A stretch of 56,832 nucleotides of DNA from DATMNI01 sp035570275 (GCA_035570275.1 DATMNI010000047.1:1-56832); one strand, 5' to 3'. Numbered from the stretch's first letter, positions 1 through 9,662 are shown. Notes: generated from the sequence alone by a model not told the origin. Translations and numbers: made by a program.

Positions 1-2309
1 CGGCCGCCCTTGACGTTGAAGCTGAACCGGCCCGCTTTGTAGCCGCGCTCGAGCGACAGCGGCGCCTGTGTGAACAGGTCGCGAATGTTGTCGTAGAAAC
101 CGATGTAAGTGGCGGGGTTCGAGCGGCTGTTGCGCCCGATCGCCGATTGGTCGATGCTGACCACTTTGTGCACATGCTCGGCGCCCTCCACGCCATCGTG
201 CTCGCCCGGCAGCGTGCGCGTGTCCACCAGCCGCTTCCATAGCGCCTTGTAGAGGATCTCGTTGATCAGCGTGCTCTTGCCCGAGCCCGAAGCGCCAGTG
301 ATCGCCACCATCGTGCCCAGCGGAAAAGTCACGTCCACGCCTTTAAGGTTGTTCTCGCGCGCCCCACGCACCGTGAGCGTCTTGCCGTTGCCTTTACGGC
401 GTCGCGCGGGCGTGGCGATCTCACGCTTGCCCGAGAGGAACTGGCCCGTCGGCGACGCCTTGCACGCCAGCACATCGTCGATAGTCCCCTGCACCACTAC
501 CTGGCCGCCGTGGACGCCGGGCCCGGGCCCCATCTCCACAATGTGGTCGGCGGCGCGGATGGTGTCCTCGTCATGCTCCACCACGATCACCGTGTTGCCG
601 ATATCGCGCAGGCTTTCCAGCGTGGCGATCATCTTCACGTTGTCCTTGGGGTGAAGGCCGATGCTGGGCTCATCGAGCACGTAGAGCATGCCCATCAGTC
701 CGGAGCCAATCTGCGTGGACAAGCGGATGCGCTGCGCCTCGCCTCCCGAAAGCGTGCCGGAGCGGCGGTTGAAACTCAGATAGTCCAGCCCGATCCCGAG
801 CAGCAGTTCCAGCCGGGCGCGGATCTCACCCAGCACCTGCCGGCCGGCATCGGCGCCGCGGCCCGTGGGCTTGATCGTGCCCAGGAACGCGTGCAACTCG
901 TCGAAGTGTAGCTGGCCCATATCGTGGACCGTCTTGCCTTCGATGGTGAACAGCAGCCTGGTGGCGCGGACGCGCGCGCCTTTGCAATCGGGGCAGGTGT
1001 GCTCCACCATCACCTTGTCGAGCCAGGCCTCCATGCCGGAACTGGCTTCGCCGCGCTGACGGTAGCGGCGGTACTGGCGCTCGATGCGGCGCGCGATCCC
1101 GCCGAAGCCGATCTCCTTGCCTTCCGAGTCCTCGCGCTTGACCTTGGCATCCGGCGGCACCCTCATCACGATTTTCTTGCCGTCGAGCCCTTCCAGGATC
1201 GCGTGCCGCACCTTCTCGGGCAGCTTGGTCCACGGCGTTTCAAGCGAAAAACCGAGCTCCTTGGACAGGCTGTACATCACCCGTCCATCCCAGGTGTCGG
1301 GGTTGTACTTGAACGCCTCGCGCACGAAGCATCCGCCCACGATGCTGCGCCGTGGGTCGGGAACCAGCAACTCCGGGTGCGTCAGCTTGTGCACGCCAAG
1401 GCCCCCGCAGGTGCGGCAGGCGCTCTCCGGATTGTTGAACATGAAGAACTCCGGCTGGATGTCTCCGTAGACGAAATGGTGCGTCGGGGTGCACAGGCCG
1501 CGGTAAAAGCGCTCGGCTTCCGCCTGGTTGACCCCTTGCGCCTTGCCCGCGCCTTTGACGATGTGAACCTGAAGCAGCCCATCGCCCACCAGCAAAGTAG
1601 CCGCGACTCCCGCCTTGATCGCCTTCTCGTGCTGGCGGCCCACCACGAACCGGTCCACTACGGCGTCCATGTCCTGGATCTTCGATTCGTCAAGCTCCAC
1701 CTCGGCGGATATGTCCACCGGCTTGCCATCGATGATCAATAGCCGGCAGCCTTTCTTGCGAACCTCGGTCAGAACGAAGTCCAGCTCCTCGCCGTACTGC
1801 TTGAATACCGGCGCCCGCAGCTCGATCTCCGCGCCTTGGGGCAGCGCCAGGATGGCCTCCAGAATCTGACTTGCCGTGCGGCTGGGCGCGGGCTCGCCGG
1901 TGCGCGGGCAGTGCGGATGGCCGATGGTGGCGTACAGCAGGTTGAGGTAACTGGAGATGTCGGTCATGGTGCCGACGGTGGATCGCGGGTTGTTGGCGAT
2001 GGTCTTCTGTTCGATGGAGATCACCGGAGACAGGCCGTACACAAAATCGACGTCGGGCTTGGCCACCTGCGCCACGAACCGCTTGGCGTAACTGGACAGC
2101 GATTCCATGTAGCGGCGCTGTCCCTCGGCATAGATGGTGTCGAAGGCCAGGCTTGACTTACCCGAGCCCGAGAGGCCGGTGACTACGATGAGCTTGTCGC
2201 GCGGTATCTCCACCGACACGTTCTTAAGGTTATGCACGCGCGCGCCCTGCACGGAGATAGTGGTGCGCGCCGCCTGTGGGACAGGCTTCCTGGCGGGCCT
2301 AGAACTCAT
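1..2309 (-). CDS. uvrA: UvrA excinuclease ABC subunit A (3' end beyond window)
   Basis: Damage-recognition ATPase of nucleotide excision repair, which loads UvrB on lesions in the cytoplasm. Reading the minus strand from the ATG at 2307-2309, the N-terminus carries the first Walker A (GLSGSGKSSLAFDT). Next comes the FNNP..CRTCGGLG zinc-finger start (about 1380-1450) and a CPDC motif near 1000. The second Walker A, GASGSGKSTLINE, lies near 245-300. The reading frame leaves the window at GRFSFNVKGG, just before the second zinc module, so about 769 of the usual 940 or so residues are present. The start overlaps the end of the nucleotidyltransferase gene by 11 bases, suggesting co-transcription. 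No defect is visible. Confidence 0.97.
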   Translation of the reverse strand, partial: MSSRPARKPVPQAARTTISVQGARVHNLKNVSVEIPRDKLIVVTGLSGSGKSSLAFDTIYAEGQRRYMESLSSYAKRFVAQVAKPDVDFVYGLSPVISIEQKTIANNPRSTVGTMTDISSYLNLLYATIGHPHCPRTGEPAPSRTASQILEAILALPQGAEIELRAPVFKQYGEELDFVLTEVRKKGCRLLIIDGKPVDISAEVELDESKIQDMDAVVDRFVVGRQHEKAIKAGVAATLLVGDGLLQVHIVKGAGKAQGVNQAEAERFYRGLCTPTHHFVYGDIQPEFFMFNNPESACRTCGGLGVHKLTHPELLVPDPRRSIVGGCFVREAFKYNPDTWDGRVMYSLSKELGFSLETPWTKLPEKVRHAILEGLDGKKIVMRVPPDAKVKREDSEGKEIGFGGIARRIERQYRRYRQRGEASSGMEAWLDKVMVEHTCPDCKGARVRATRLLFTIEGKTVHDMGQLHFDELHAFLGTIKPTGRGADAGRQVLGEIRARLELLLGIGLDYLSFNRRSGTLSGGEAQRIRLSTQIGSGLMGMLYVLDEPSIGLHPKDNVKMIATLESLRDIGNTVIVVEHDEDTIRAADHIVEMGPGPGVHGGQVVVQGTIDDVLACKASPTGQFLSGKREIATPARRRKGNGKTLTVRGARENNLKGVDVTFPLGTMVAITGASGSGKSTLINEILYKALWKRLVDTRTLPGEHDGVEGAEHVHKVVSIDQSAIGRNSRSNPATYIGFYDNIRDLFTQAPLSLERGYKAGRFSFNVKGG

Positions 2310-3315
2310 CCGGCGCTTCCCCCACCGCTTCCCCAAGGTGCACGAAGGCCAGTTCCTGCACCAGGACGTTGCTCTTCCTGGTAAGTTGGACGGGGGTCGA
2401 GACCTTGCCGATGAGACCGCGGTCGGCCAGGTACTCGCAAGCCGTGGTCACTCCCTCCACGTTGAAGTTTCGTTTGAAGTGGTTCTCAATTTCGGTGGAC
2501 GAACGTGCTTCGCCCACTTCCTTCAGATGATCCAGCACCTCACCGAACAGCTCAGGCGCGCGCTCTACCATGTAACCGTCGATCGCATCCAGCGCCTCCT
2601 GCACGCTCTTACGCGTCTTTTTCGCGTTGAGCAGGCCGGCATAGATCGTCTTGAAGAACGCCGGGTTCAGCTTCATAGCCTGCGGAATCACCTCGCGGTC
2701 GGCCAGCAGGCGGGCGCCGATCACCTCGATCCGCGCCAGGGGCGTGGCCGCGTAGAGAATCCAAAGCGCGGAGTAGTCCAGGTCGCCGCGGGTTACGAAC
2801 CATTTGTGGGCCTTGTCGATGGAGCTCAGCGCCCACGTTGCCGCGGCCAGGAGTTGCACCTGCGTGTCGCGCTCGCCGATTTCGTGCAGCCGGGCGCAGA
2901 GCGCGGTAATCGTCTCGTCATGGGTGTAGAGCAGCCGCCCTTTGGCCAGCAGCGAATGCATGAACGAGTTGCGGACGGCGCCTTCCACCGTCTTGCGGAA
3001 CTCCGCCCGCGGCATCAGGAACGCGTGGACATTCACCCCGTCCGCGTAGAGCGCCAGGCTGGCCGTCTCCACCTTCTTGTCGTCGATGGTCACCAGCGCC
3101 AGGTCGATATCGGACTTCGCCCAGACGGTATCGTGCGAGAGACTGCCGCAGAGGATGGCGGCCAGGATGGAGCGGTCTTGTTTCACCTGCGCGACCAGTT
3201 CGTCGAGCGCCTCGGTGAACTTCTTCTGGATGGACTCTGTCGGCTGGATGCGCCCCCCTGGCGATCTTGGCCAATTTAACGCTTTTCCAAGGGCGAAGTC
3301 AAACCTTGCTTGCAC
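2299..3315 (-). CDS. Nucleotidyltransferase-domain protein
   Basis: A 338-residue cytoplasmic protein with an N-terminal Pol-beta-fold nucleotidyltransferase signature. GS followed by SDIDLAL (about residues 57-73) supplies the metal-binding acidic pair. The rest is a helical region resembling HEPN/kinase-associated helpers, ending in a possible winged-helix segment (EIENHFKRNFNVEGV...). The substrate cannot be told from sequence. The GTG start at 3315 is the first possible one and has only a weak ribosome site; a later start is possible. It overlaps the PIN relic upstream and runs into uvrA with an 11-base overlap. An antisense frame of similar length exists but has no recognisable protein features. 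Confidence 0.75.
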   Translation of the reverse strand: MQARFDFALGKALNWPRSPGGRIQPTESIQKKFTEALDELVAQVKQDRSILAAILCGSLSHDTVWAKSDIDLALVTIDDKKVETASLALYADGVNVHAFLMPRAEFRKTVEGAVRNSFMHSLLAKGRLLYTHDETITALCARLHEIGERDTQVQLLAAATWALSSIDKAHKWFVTRGDLDYSALWILYAATPLARIEVIGARLLADREVIPQAMKLNPAFFKTIYAGLLNAKKTRKSVQEALDAIDGYMVERAPELFGEVLDHLKEVGEARSSTEIENHFKRNFNVEGVTTACEYLADRGLIGKVSTPVQLTRKSNVLVQELAFVHLGEAVGEAPDEF

Positions 3316-3485
3316 CTTGTCGCCAGGTAGAGTTGCGCCTCAGCCTGGTTCATGTGGTAATGGGGCTTGCGGGTTGCCAAATTCAGGAATTCCTGCACAA
3401 TCTGATAGCTGATGATGGTGTCGTGCTTTTCCAGCGCCGCCCGAACCAGCGCCCGCCGGGTATATAGTATTGGGCATGCTGCCAA
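3276..3485 (-). pseudogene. PIN-domain (VapC-like) toxin relic
   Basis: A 69-codon frame whose middle, ISYQIVQEFLNLATRKP, matches the second conserved block of VapC-type PIN ribonucleases. The obligatory N-terminal DTN(I/V) strand with the first catalytic Asp is missing, and so is the C-terminal half with the remaining acidic residues. No antitoxin frame is next to it. It partly overlaps the start of the nucleotidyltransferase gene and the start of the divergent subunit-3 gene, so it is most simply a decayed fragment. The family match comes from a short stretch, so confidence is moderate. Confidence 0.55.
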
Positions 3486-4075
3486 CTCGCCGCGACCTTG
3501 TGGATCTTGCCGTGCGCGCCGCCGCCTTGCCGGGCGCCGCGGAGTTCTTCGCTACCTGGCTCAGGGCCGCACAGGAACACCAGCACGACGCCGGTTCGAC
3601 CGGTTCCAACGCGCCGCCCGAACCGCCGCTGCTGCTCGATTACGTGCCGAAATTCTTCGCGGCGGACGATTTCGAAGCGCTCCAGGCCTTCACCGAAATC
3701 CTCATCCCCACCGACGACACTCCCGGCGCGCGCCAAGCCCGCTGCGCCCACTACATCGACTTCCTGATGCAGGCCTCGGGCGACGTTCCGCAAACCCAGA
3801 ACGCCTGGCGCGACGCTTTGAAGGCCGTGAAAGAAACCGGTTTCCACGCCGCCGATGCCAAGGGGCGCGCAGCCCTGGTGGAGGCCATGTCCAAGCCCGA
3901 GCGCGACCGCTCGGCCACGCACCCGGCCTACAATGCATACCGCCTGATCAAACAGCAGACTACGTTCGCGTTTTACACTTCGCGGGCGGGCATGATCGGC
4001 GCGCTGGAATACAAGGGCAACTCGTACAACGCGAGTTTCCCGGCCTGCACTCATCCGGAACACCACACGGTCTAA
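3476..4075 (+). CDS. Gluconate 2-dehydrogenase subunit 3-like protein
   Basis: About 199 residues of the gluconate 2-dehydrogenase subunit-3 family, the small partner of membrane or periplasmic GMC flavo-dehydrogenases. Diagnostic stretches are FEALQAFTEILIPTDDTPGA near residues 60-80 and the C-terminal aromatic stretch FAFYTSRAGMIGALEYKGN. The N-terminus has RRD followed by a short hydrophobic stretch (LAVRAAALPGAAEFFA), compatible with a Tat-type leader. The ATG at 3476 is preferred over a TTG two codons upstream. The GMC gene follows 30 bases downstream in the same direction, the standard pairing for this family. Together they probably oxidise a sugar or alcohol in the periplasm; the substrate is unknown. 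Confidence 0.85.
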   Translation: MLPTRRDLVDLAVRAAALPGAAEFFATWLRAAQEHQHDAGSTGSNAPPEPPLLLDYVPKFFAADDFEALQAFTEILIPTDDTPGARQARCAHYIDFLMQASGDVPQTQNAWRDALKAVKETGFHAADAKGRAALVEAMSKPERDRSATHPAYNAYRLIKQQTTFAFYTSRAGMIGALEYKGNSYNASFPACTHPEHHTV

Positions 4076-4105
4076 CCGGAGCACCACATCGTTTAGGAGA
4101 CGCTC

Positions 4106-5860
4106 ATGGCGACCACATATGACGCGATCGTAATCGGCTCCGGCGCCTGCGGCGGTTGGGCGGCGATGGAACTTTCCAAAGCCGGGATGAAGGTGCTGAT
4201 GCTCGAAGCCGGCAGCCACATCGATCCCGCGAAAGACTTTCACCACACGTTCCTCTATCAAATGGAGTACCGCGGCCAGGCTAAGCCGGGCGCCTTGCGG
4301 CGATACGCCGGGAGCGAGCGCAACTACCGCATCATGCTCGACAGCTCCGAGAATCCGTACACCACCGGGCCGGACACGGTGTACAACTGGGGCCGTTCGC
4401 GGGTGTTGGGCGGACGCACGCTGCACTGGGCCCGCGCCAGCGACCGCATGGCCGATTATGAGTTCAAGGCCGCCTCGCGCGACGGTTACGGCTTGGATTG
4501 GGCCGTCTCTTACGCCGACATGAAGCCCTATTACGACCGTGTGGAAGGCTTCATCGGCGTCAGCGCCGCCAAGGAAGGGCTGCCGCAATTTCCCGATGGC
4601 GTCTTCCTGCCGCCGATGCCCCTCAATTGTGCCGAGACCATCTTCACCGCCGCCTGCAAGAGCCTGGGCTGGCGCTCCACCCATCGCCGCCTGGCGCAGT
4701 TGACCCGCATGCACAACAACCGCCCGCCTTGCCACTACTGCGGTAACTGCGTGAACGGATGTGATGTGGGCGCCATGTTCAATACGGTGGCGGTGACGTT
4801 GCCGCCCGCTCTCAAGACCGGTAACCTGGAGGTCCGAACCGATACCGTGGTGGCCCGGGTGCGCATGAATAACGAGAACCGCGCGCAGGGCGTGACTTAC
4901 ATCGAACGCAACACCATGAAGTCCGTGGACGTGGACGCCAGGTACGTGGTGCTGGCGGCTTCCACGCTCGAAAACACGCGGCTGATGTTGCTTTCGGCGA
5001 AGGGCGGGCTGGCCAATTCCAGCGATACCCTGGGCCACTACATGATGGACCAGGTGGGGGGCGGCGGCGTCACCGGCATTCTGCCGAAACTGAAAGGCGG
5101 GCCGAGCCGCCTGGACGACGGCAAATCGGCCGGTATCTCCATCCCGAATTTCCAGAACATCGACAAGAAGACGGCGCGCAAGGATTTCATCCGCGGCTAC
5201 GTGATCAATGCCACCGGCGGGCAGAGCGAGTATCCGCAGTTCGCGGCCGCGCTGCCCGGTTACGGTTCGGAGTGGAAGAAGGAAGTGAAGAGCCGCTATG
5301 TGGCGCAGGCGCGCGTGTGGATCGCGGGCGGCGAGATGCTGTCGCAGAAGGAAAACCGCGTCGAGCTCGACCCCGAAGTGAAAGACCGCTGGGGCATTCC
5401 GGTGCTCAAGATCCACTTCACCCACAGCGACAACGATCGGAAGCTCATCGCGGATTTCCAGGAAAAAGCCGACGAGCTTTTCAAGAGGGCCGGCGGTGAA
5501 GCCATGCCCGGCATGGGGCGCGGCGGGCCGACGGGCTTTCCGGGCGCGCCCGGGTCGCCCGATGTGGGCGCCGGCGGCCAGGGCGGAGGGCGTGGCGGGC
5601 GCGGCGGACGTGGAGCGGCGGGCGGCGGGCGCGCCCTGGGAGGCTCCATCCACGAAGTGGGCACGGCGCGCATGAGCGCCAGCCCGAAGGATGGCGTGCT
5701 GAATTCCTTCTGCCAGACGCACGATGTCCCCAACCTGTACGTGTTCGGCGGCAACGCCTTCCCCTCCACTGGCGACAAGCATCCGACGCTGACCATGATG
5801 GCGCTCAGCGCCCGCGGCTGCGACCACCTGATCGAGCAGGCGAAGGGCAGGAAGGCTTAA
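4106..5860 (+). CDS. GMC-family FAD-dependent oxidoreductase with Cys cluster
   Basis: A 584-residue flavoprotein. The N-terminal FAD-binding Rossmann motif GSGACGGWAAMELSKAG is at residues 10-26, and the C-terminal GMC signature (SIHEVGTARM ... FPSTGDKHPTLTMMALSARG) contains the catalytic His region. A dense cysteine motif, CHYCGNCVNGC, sits near residues 209-219 and resembles the cysteines that ligate an Fe-S cluster in FAD sugar dehydrogenases. About 48 residues near 465-512 form a Gly/Arg/Pro-rich low-complexity insert inside the C-terminal domain. AGGAG at 4096-4100 is a good ribosome site for the ATG. It is coupled to the subunit-3 gene upstream and is followed after 2 bases by the serine hydrolase. 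Confidence 0.93.
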   Translation: MATTYDAIVIGSGACGGWAAMELSKAGMKVLMLEAGSHIDPAKDFHHTFLYQMEYRGQAKPGALRRYAGSERNYRIMLDSSENPYTTGPDTVYNWGRSRVLGGRTLHWARASDRMADYEFKAASRDGYGLDWAVSYADMKPYYDRVEGFIGVSAAKEGLPQFPDGVFLPPMPLNCAETIFTAACKSLGWRSTHRRLAQLTRMHNNRPPCHYCGNCVNGCDVGAMFNTVAVTLPPALKTGNLEVRTDTVVARVRMNNENRAQGVTYIERNTMKSVDVDARYVVLAASTLENTRLMLLSAKGGLANSSDTLGHYMMDQVGGGGVTGILPKLKGGPSRLDDGKSAGISIPNFQNIDKKTARKDFIRGYVINATGGQSEYPQFAAALPGYGSEWKKEVKSRYVAQARVWIAGGEMLSQKENRVELDPEVKDRWGIPVLKIHFTHSDNDRKLIADFQEKADELFKRAGGEAMPGMGRGGPTGFPGAPGSPDVGAGGQGGGRGGRGGRGAAGGGRALGGSIHEVGTARMSASPKDGVLNSFCQTHDVPNLYVFGGNAFPSTGDKHPTLTMMALSARGCDHLIEQAKGRKA

Positions 5861-5862
5861 CT

Positions 5863-7371
5863 GTGCGGCTGAAATGTCCGGCACCGAAATACCTGGCGAT
5901 GCTCGCGGCTACGTGCGTGGCCCTGCACGCGGCGGCTGCCTATTGGCCGGCAGCCCATTGGCGGACGGCTCAGCCGGAATCGCAGGGGCTGGACTCGCAG
6001 GCCCTGGCATCGGCCGTGGATCAGGTGCTGCAGAAACAACTGGGCGTTCACAGCCTCCTGGTAATCCGCCACGGCTACACGGTGCTGGACGCCTACTTCT
6101 ACCCCTATAACTCGAGCGTGCCGCACGATCTGGCATCGGTGACCAAGAGCCTGACGTCAGTGCTCACGGGCATCGCCGTCGGACAGGGGTTGGTCAAGAC
6201 CGACCAGAAGCTGCTCGCGTTTTTCCCGAAGGAGCGGCCCGAAAAACCCGACGAACTCAAGCAGCGGATCACGGTGGGCAACCTGCTCCACATGGAATCG
6301 GGCCTGGATTGCGGCTACCTGCCGGGCGAGCAGGAATTGGAACAGATGAAGCGGTCGGCGAACTGGGTGCAGTTCGCGCTGGCGCTGCCCATGAAGTACG
6401 AACCGGGCACACACTCTTCGTACTGCAGCCCGGGGTATCATCTGCTGGGGTCGGTGATCGCTTCCGCGGCGCACCAAAGCGAGTTGGAGTTTGGCCGCAA
6501 GAATCTGTTCGGGCCGCTGGGCATTGGCAATGTGGTCTGGGCCGACGACCCGCAGGGCCGCAACCACGGCTGGGGCGACAGCCATCTGTTTCCGCAGGAC
6601 CTGGCGAAGATCGGTTACCTCTACCTGCACGGCGGCCAGTGGGATGGAAAACAGATCGTGCCCGCCGATTGGGTGGCCATGGCTACGACGCCCGCGGCGG
6701 CTGAGCGCGGCGGTCCCGGTGCGCTCGGCATCGAGTGGAACGCTTCCAACGGACCGAATGGCCGCCAGTACGGAGGCAACGGCCGCGGTGGGCAAAGTCT
6801 GATTGTCTGGCCGGATCTCGACATGATCGTGGTGATCAACGCCGGCGGCAACGCCGGGCAGATCGCCCCGCTGATTCGGCAGGCGGTCAAATCCGAGGCG
6901 GCGCTGCCGGCGAATGCCGACGGGGATCGTCAGCTTCAGGCGAAGGTTGCGGAGGCCGCAAAGGTGCCCGACGCGGGTGCGGCGCCGAGTTTGCCGGCGA
7001 TGGCGGCTAAGGTCTCCGGCGTGCGTTACGAGTTTCCGCTGAACCCCTCGCGGTTGGACAGCCTGTCGCTGACGTTTGGCCGCGAGGCACAGCTCAACGT
7101 GAAGTACCTGGGCCAGGAACTGACGTTCCCGCTAGGCCTGGATGGCCGCTACAAGCTGGGACCGTACGGCCCGCTGCACCTGCTGGCCGGCGCCAAGGGC
7201 CAATGGACATCGGAGAGCGAGTTTCTGCTGGACCTGAACTTCATCGCCAATATCAACCACTACACCCTGAAGCTGCGGTTCGACGGCGGCAAGGTTGAGG
7301 TGGACGCCACGGAGGCCTCGGGACTGATCCGCAACGGCCACATCACAGGAACCGCCGCAGCACTTCCTTGA
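5863..7371 (+). CDS. Serine hydrolase, class-C beta-lactamase fold
   Basis: A 502-residue secreted protein starting at a GTG two bases after the GMC stop, so translation is probably coupled. A hydrophobic leader (YLAMLAATCVALHAAAA) precedes the beta-lactamase-family domain. The nucleophile motif is S92-V-T-K95 and the Tyr motif is in SSYCSPGYH. The last roughly 150 residues form a separate beta-rich tail. Such proteins are esterases, D-aminopeptidases or unassigned hydrolases; the substrate cannot be told. Its last 29 bases overlap the 3' end of the convergent ankyrin gene. Confidence 0.85.
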   Translation: MRLKCPAPKYLAMLAATCVALHAAAAYWPAAHWRTAQPESQGLDSQALASAVDQVLQKQLGVHSLLVIRHGYTVLDAYFYPYNSSVPHDLASVTKSLTSVLTGIAVGQGLVKTDQKLLAFFPKERPEKPDELKQRITVGNLLHMESGLDCGYLPGEQELEQMKRSANWVQFALALPMKYEPGTHSSYCSPGYHLLGSVIASAAHQSELEFGRKNLFGPLGIGNVVWADDPQGRNHGWGDSHLFPQDLAKIGYLYLHGGQWDGKQIVPADWVAMATTPAAAERGGPGALGIEWNASNGPNGRQYGGNGRGGQSLIVWPDLDMIVVINAGGNAGQIAPLIRQAVKSEAALPANADGDRQLQAKVAEAAKVPDAGAAPSLPAMAAKVSGVRYEFPLNPSRLDSLSLTFGREAQLNVKYLGQELTFPLGLDGRYKLGPYGPLHLLAGAKGQWTSESEFLLDLNFIANINHYTLKLRFDGGKVEVDATEASGLIRNGHITGTAAALP

Positions 7372-8613
7372 CCGCATCGCCCCCCCGGTTCGCGGCAAAG
7401 GCTTGGCGCCAGCCTGGAGCAGCAGTTCCACAACGCCCGCGTAGTCGCCCGTTTCGCGATGCCACCCGTTTTCCGAACCGTAGATCGCCCAGCCCAGCGG
7501 CGTATCTTGATGCGTGGAGTCGCGCCCCTCCAGCGGCGGGTTGTGCTTTAGGATGGCCCGGGCCATTTCGGCGTTGCCATGGAAGGCTGCCCAATGCAAC
7601 GGAGTTTCAGCTTGACCACCATCCACCGGCCATTGGTACTCCAGCATGAGCCGCACGATTTCGGCATCGTTGTCCTGTGCCGTATAACAGATCTGGCGCC
7701 GATCCGCGGCGGAGAGGCTCTGCATCAGGCCAGGCCGGCTCGCCAGCAGAGCCTTGACGGCGGCCTCGTCGCCCACGGCGAACTGGTTGACCAACCGGAC
7801 TTCCGCCGGGCTTCGGTCCGTCAGCAACCGAAGCACATCCTGGTGCCCGAATTTGTGGGTGACCTGATGCGCTGACAGATTCGCCCCCAGCGTCCAGATG
7901 TAAATCGTGCCCCCGCTGTGCGGATTCTGTTTCGGGAAAAACTGCTCGTTGACCCGCATGCGGATGGTTTCGGGGTCGGCGTCGAGATGTTTACCGGCCA
8001 GCGCGGCATCGCCGACGGCGGCAGCCATGAGGATATCGGTGCGGCATCCGCGCCGGATCAGAAAACGTACGACCTCCGGGTGGGATTTGACCAGATACTG
8101 CGCCGCCGTCGACTCGTGGTCTATATCGCGGGCATCGATATCCGCCCCCTGCGCCAACAAGTATTCCGCGATCTCCACCGTGCCGGCGAAGTGCAGCGGC
8201 GTCTGCCCATCCCCGCCACGGGCGTGAACCAGTTCGGGTTGGGCCGAGATCAGTTCCCGGAGCTTTTCCGGCATGGCCAGACGAGCCGCGGCGTGAACAT
8301 CCACCGTCGCGCCCCTTTGGATCAGGTACGCGGCCAGTTCGGGATTCGCCAGATCCAGGACGCCAAAGCCACCCGCCCACCATCGGCTGCGCCCGTTGAT
8401 ATCGGCGCCCGCGCCGATCAGCACATTAATCAGCGGCCGGCTGCCCCGGCCCGCGGCTTGCACGATGGCCGGCGCATCGAAGTGAAACAGCGGTTCGTTC
8501 ATTTGAGATTTCAACTCGGGGTGGCTTTGCAGGAGCTGGCCCAGTTGCGCCGCATCAGCGTTGAACACCGCTTGCTTGAAATTGGAAACAAGATCGATCG
8601 GCAACGAAGACAC
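7343..8613 (-). CDS. Ankyrin-repeat protein with a C7 frameshift near its 3' end
   Basis: A GTG start with GGAGG six bases upstream opens a protein of about 415 residues built of ankyrin repeats, for example GDGQTPLHFAGTVEIAEYLL, AETPLHWAAFHGNAEMARAI and STHQDTPLGWAIYGSENG. It probably binds proteins in the cytoplasm. As written, the frame continues antisense into the serine hydrolase to 7132 with unconvincing sequence. A one-base shift inside the run of seven C at 7380-7386 instead gives GDAVKEVLRRFL and a stop at 7343, a natural end for this family. The feature is drawn to that stop. The shift may be a sequencing error, a mutation or slippage. Confidence 0.8.
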
Positions 8614-8652
8614 CCAGACCTCCGTCCTGCTTAAGCGCTAATGGCCCCGGCC

Positions 8653-9642
8653 CTACTTCATCGCCGCCCGCAAATCCTCGTACTGGTCGCTGGCAATCAG
8701 GTTCACGCCCGCGGCTACCGCCGCTTTCCAGCGCGACCGCACCGCTGCGCGCGAGCCGAAGTTGTATCCGTCGCCCCAGCCTTTGTCATCACCGGCGCCG
8801 AAGCCATCCAGGGTGTAGAAGCGGATCCAGTAACCCAACCGGTGGGCGTGGTCCACCAGCGCGCGTAAGCGGCGGTTGTCCTCCGCGGTCCAGGCGCCGG
8901 CCTGGTGCTGGCCGCCCTCTTCCACGGCGAACCATGAATTGTTCCACCAGCGGCGGTAGTTGGTCGGTGGCGCGGGCAGCAATTGCTCGGGCGGCAAAGT
9001 CGCCAGCAGGTGGTCGTGCTCCGTCTTCGGCTTCGCCGGAATGGCCCTGGTGTGTGCTGAGCCGAAGACGCGCAGCCTGGCGCCCACCGGCACCTGATTG
9101 AAGAAGACCTCCTCCTGCTCGTCGGAATCCTCGGTCAGAACCAGCAGCGGTTTTGGGTCGAAGGGCATGAGTTGGTGCGGATCGGCGGATTTGGTAGCGG
9201 TGGTGATCCAGGCCTGGTATTCGCCCAGCACGTCCCACACGGCGTGCAGCAGCGGCGGTTGCACGCTCTTGAAATCGAAGTGCAGCACGATCAGCGGCCA
9301 ATGGGCGCGATCGTTGTCCGCCAGCGCCTTTTCCACAATCGGCCGCACCCGTTCGAAGAAGTAATCGCGCAACAGCGGCTCCGAACCTTTGGTTTTGTCG
9401 TCGTGCGAAACTACTGCCCGTCCCTTACCGGTTGCCGGATCGACGTACCAGGCCATGTCCTGCTCGATACCCACCGGGAAACCGGTGGCCAGCGCACGGT
9501 CCACCCGATCGGCCCACTTGCCCTCGTAGGGATAGCAATTGTGCGCGTCCAGAACCGGGTGGTTGTGATTCAGAAAGTCGAGGGGGTTGATTTGCGCGAA
9601 CAACGGAACCGACAGCAGCAGCAGACTCTGAGCCAATCGCAT
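8653..9642 (-). CDS. Secreted GDPD/PI-PLC-like phosphodiesterase
   Basis: A 329-residue protein with signal peptide MRLAQSLLLLSVPLFAQ. The TIM-barrel phosphodiesterase hallmarks appear in order: LDAHN (first His), GIEQDM (metal-binding Glu and Asp) and VVSHDD (second His). The C-terminal part IASDQYEDLRAAMK fits the last strand and helix of the barrel. It probably hydrolyses a phosphodiester lipid head-group or a related substrate outside the cytoplasm. The ATG at 9642 is chosen because the longer frame to 9840 only adds residues encoded by two palindromic repeat copies. It lies between the ankyrin gene and the repeat region. Confidence 0.8.
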   Translation of the reverse strand: MRLAQSLLLLSVPLFAQINPLDFLNHNHPVLDAHNCYPYEGKWADRVDRALATGFPVGIEQDMAWYVDPATGKGRAVVSHDDKTKGSEPLLRDYFFERVRPIVEKALADNDRAHWPLIVLHFDFKSVQPPLLHAVWDVLGEYQAWITTATKSADPHQLMPFDPKPLLVLTEDSDEQEEVFFNQVPVGARLRVFGSAHTRAIPAKPKTEHDHLLATLPPEQLLPAPPTNYRRWWNNSWFAVEEGGQHQAGAWTAEDNRRLRALVDHAHRLGYWIRFYTLDGFGAGDDKGWGDGYNFGSRAAVRSRWKAAVAAGVNLIASDQYEDLRAAMK

Positions 9643-9662
9643 ACCAAGCAGGATAGCCAGTT

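Noticed and set aside
2134..3279. 381-codon plus-strand frame across uvrA and the nucleotidyltransferase
   Set aside because: Antisense shadow of two genes with recognisable motifs on the minus strand.
3383..5884. 833-codon minus-strand open frame opposite the GMC oxidoreductase and subunit 3
   Set aside because: It is the high-GC antisense shadow of two clearly conserved proteins; its translation has no family-like motifs and is dominated by His/Arg/Ala/Gly.
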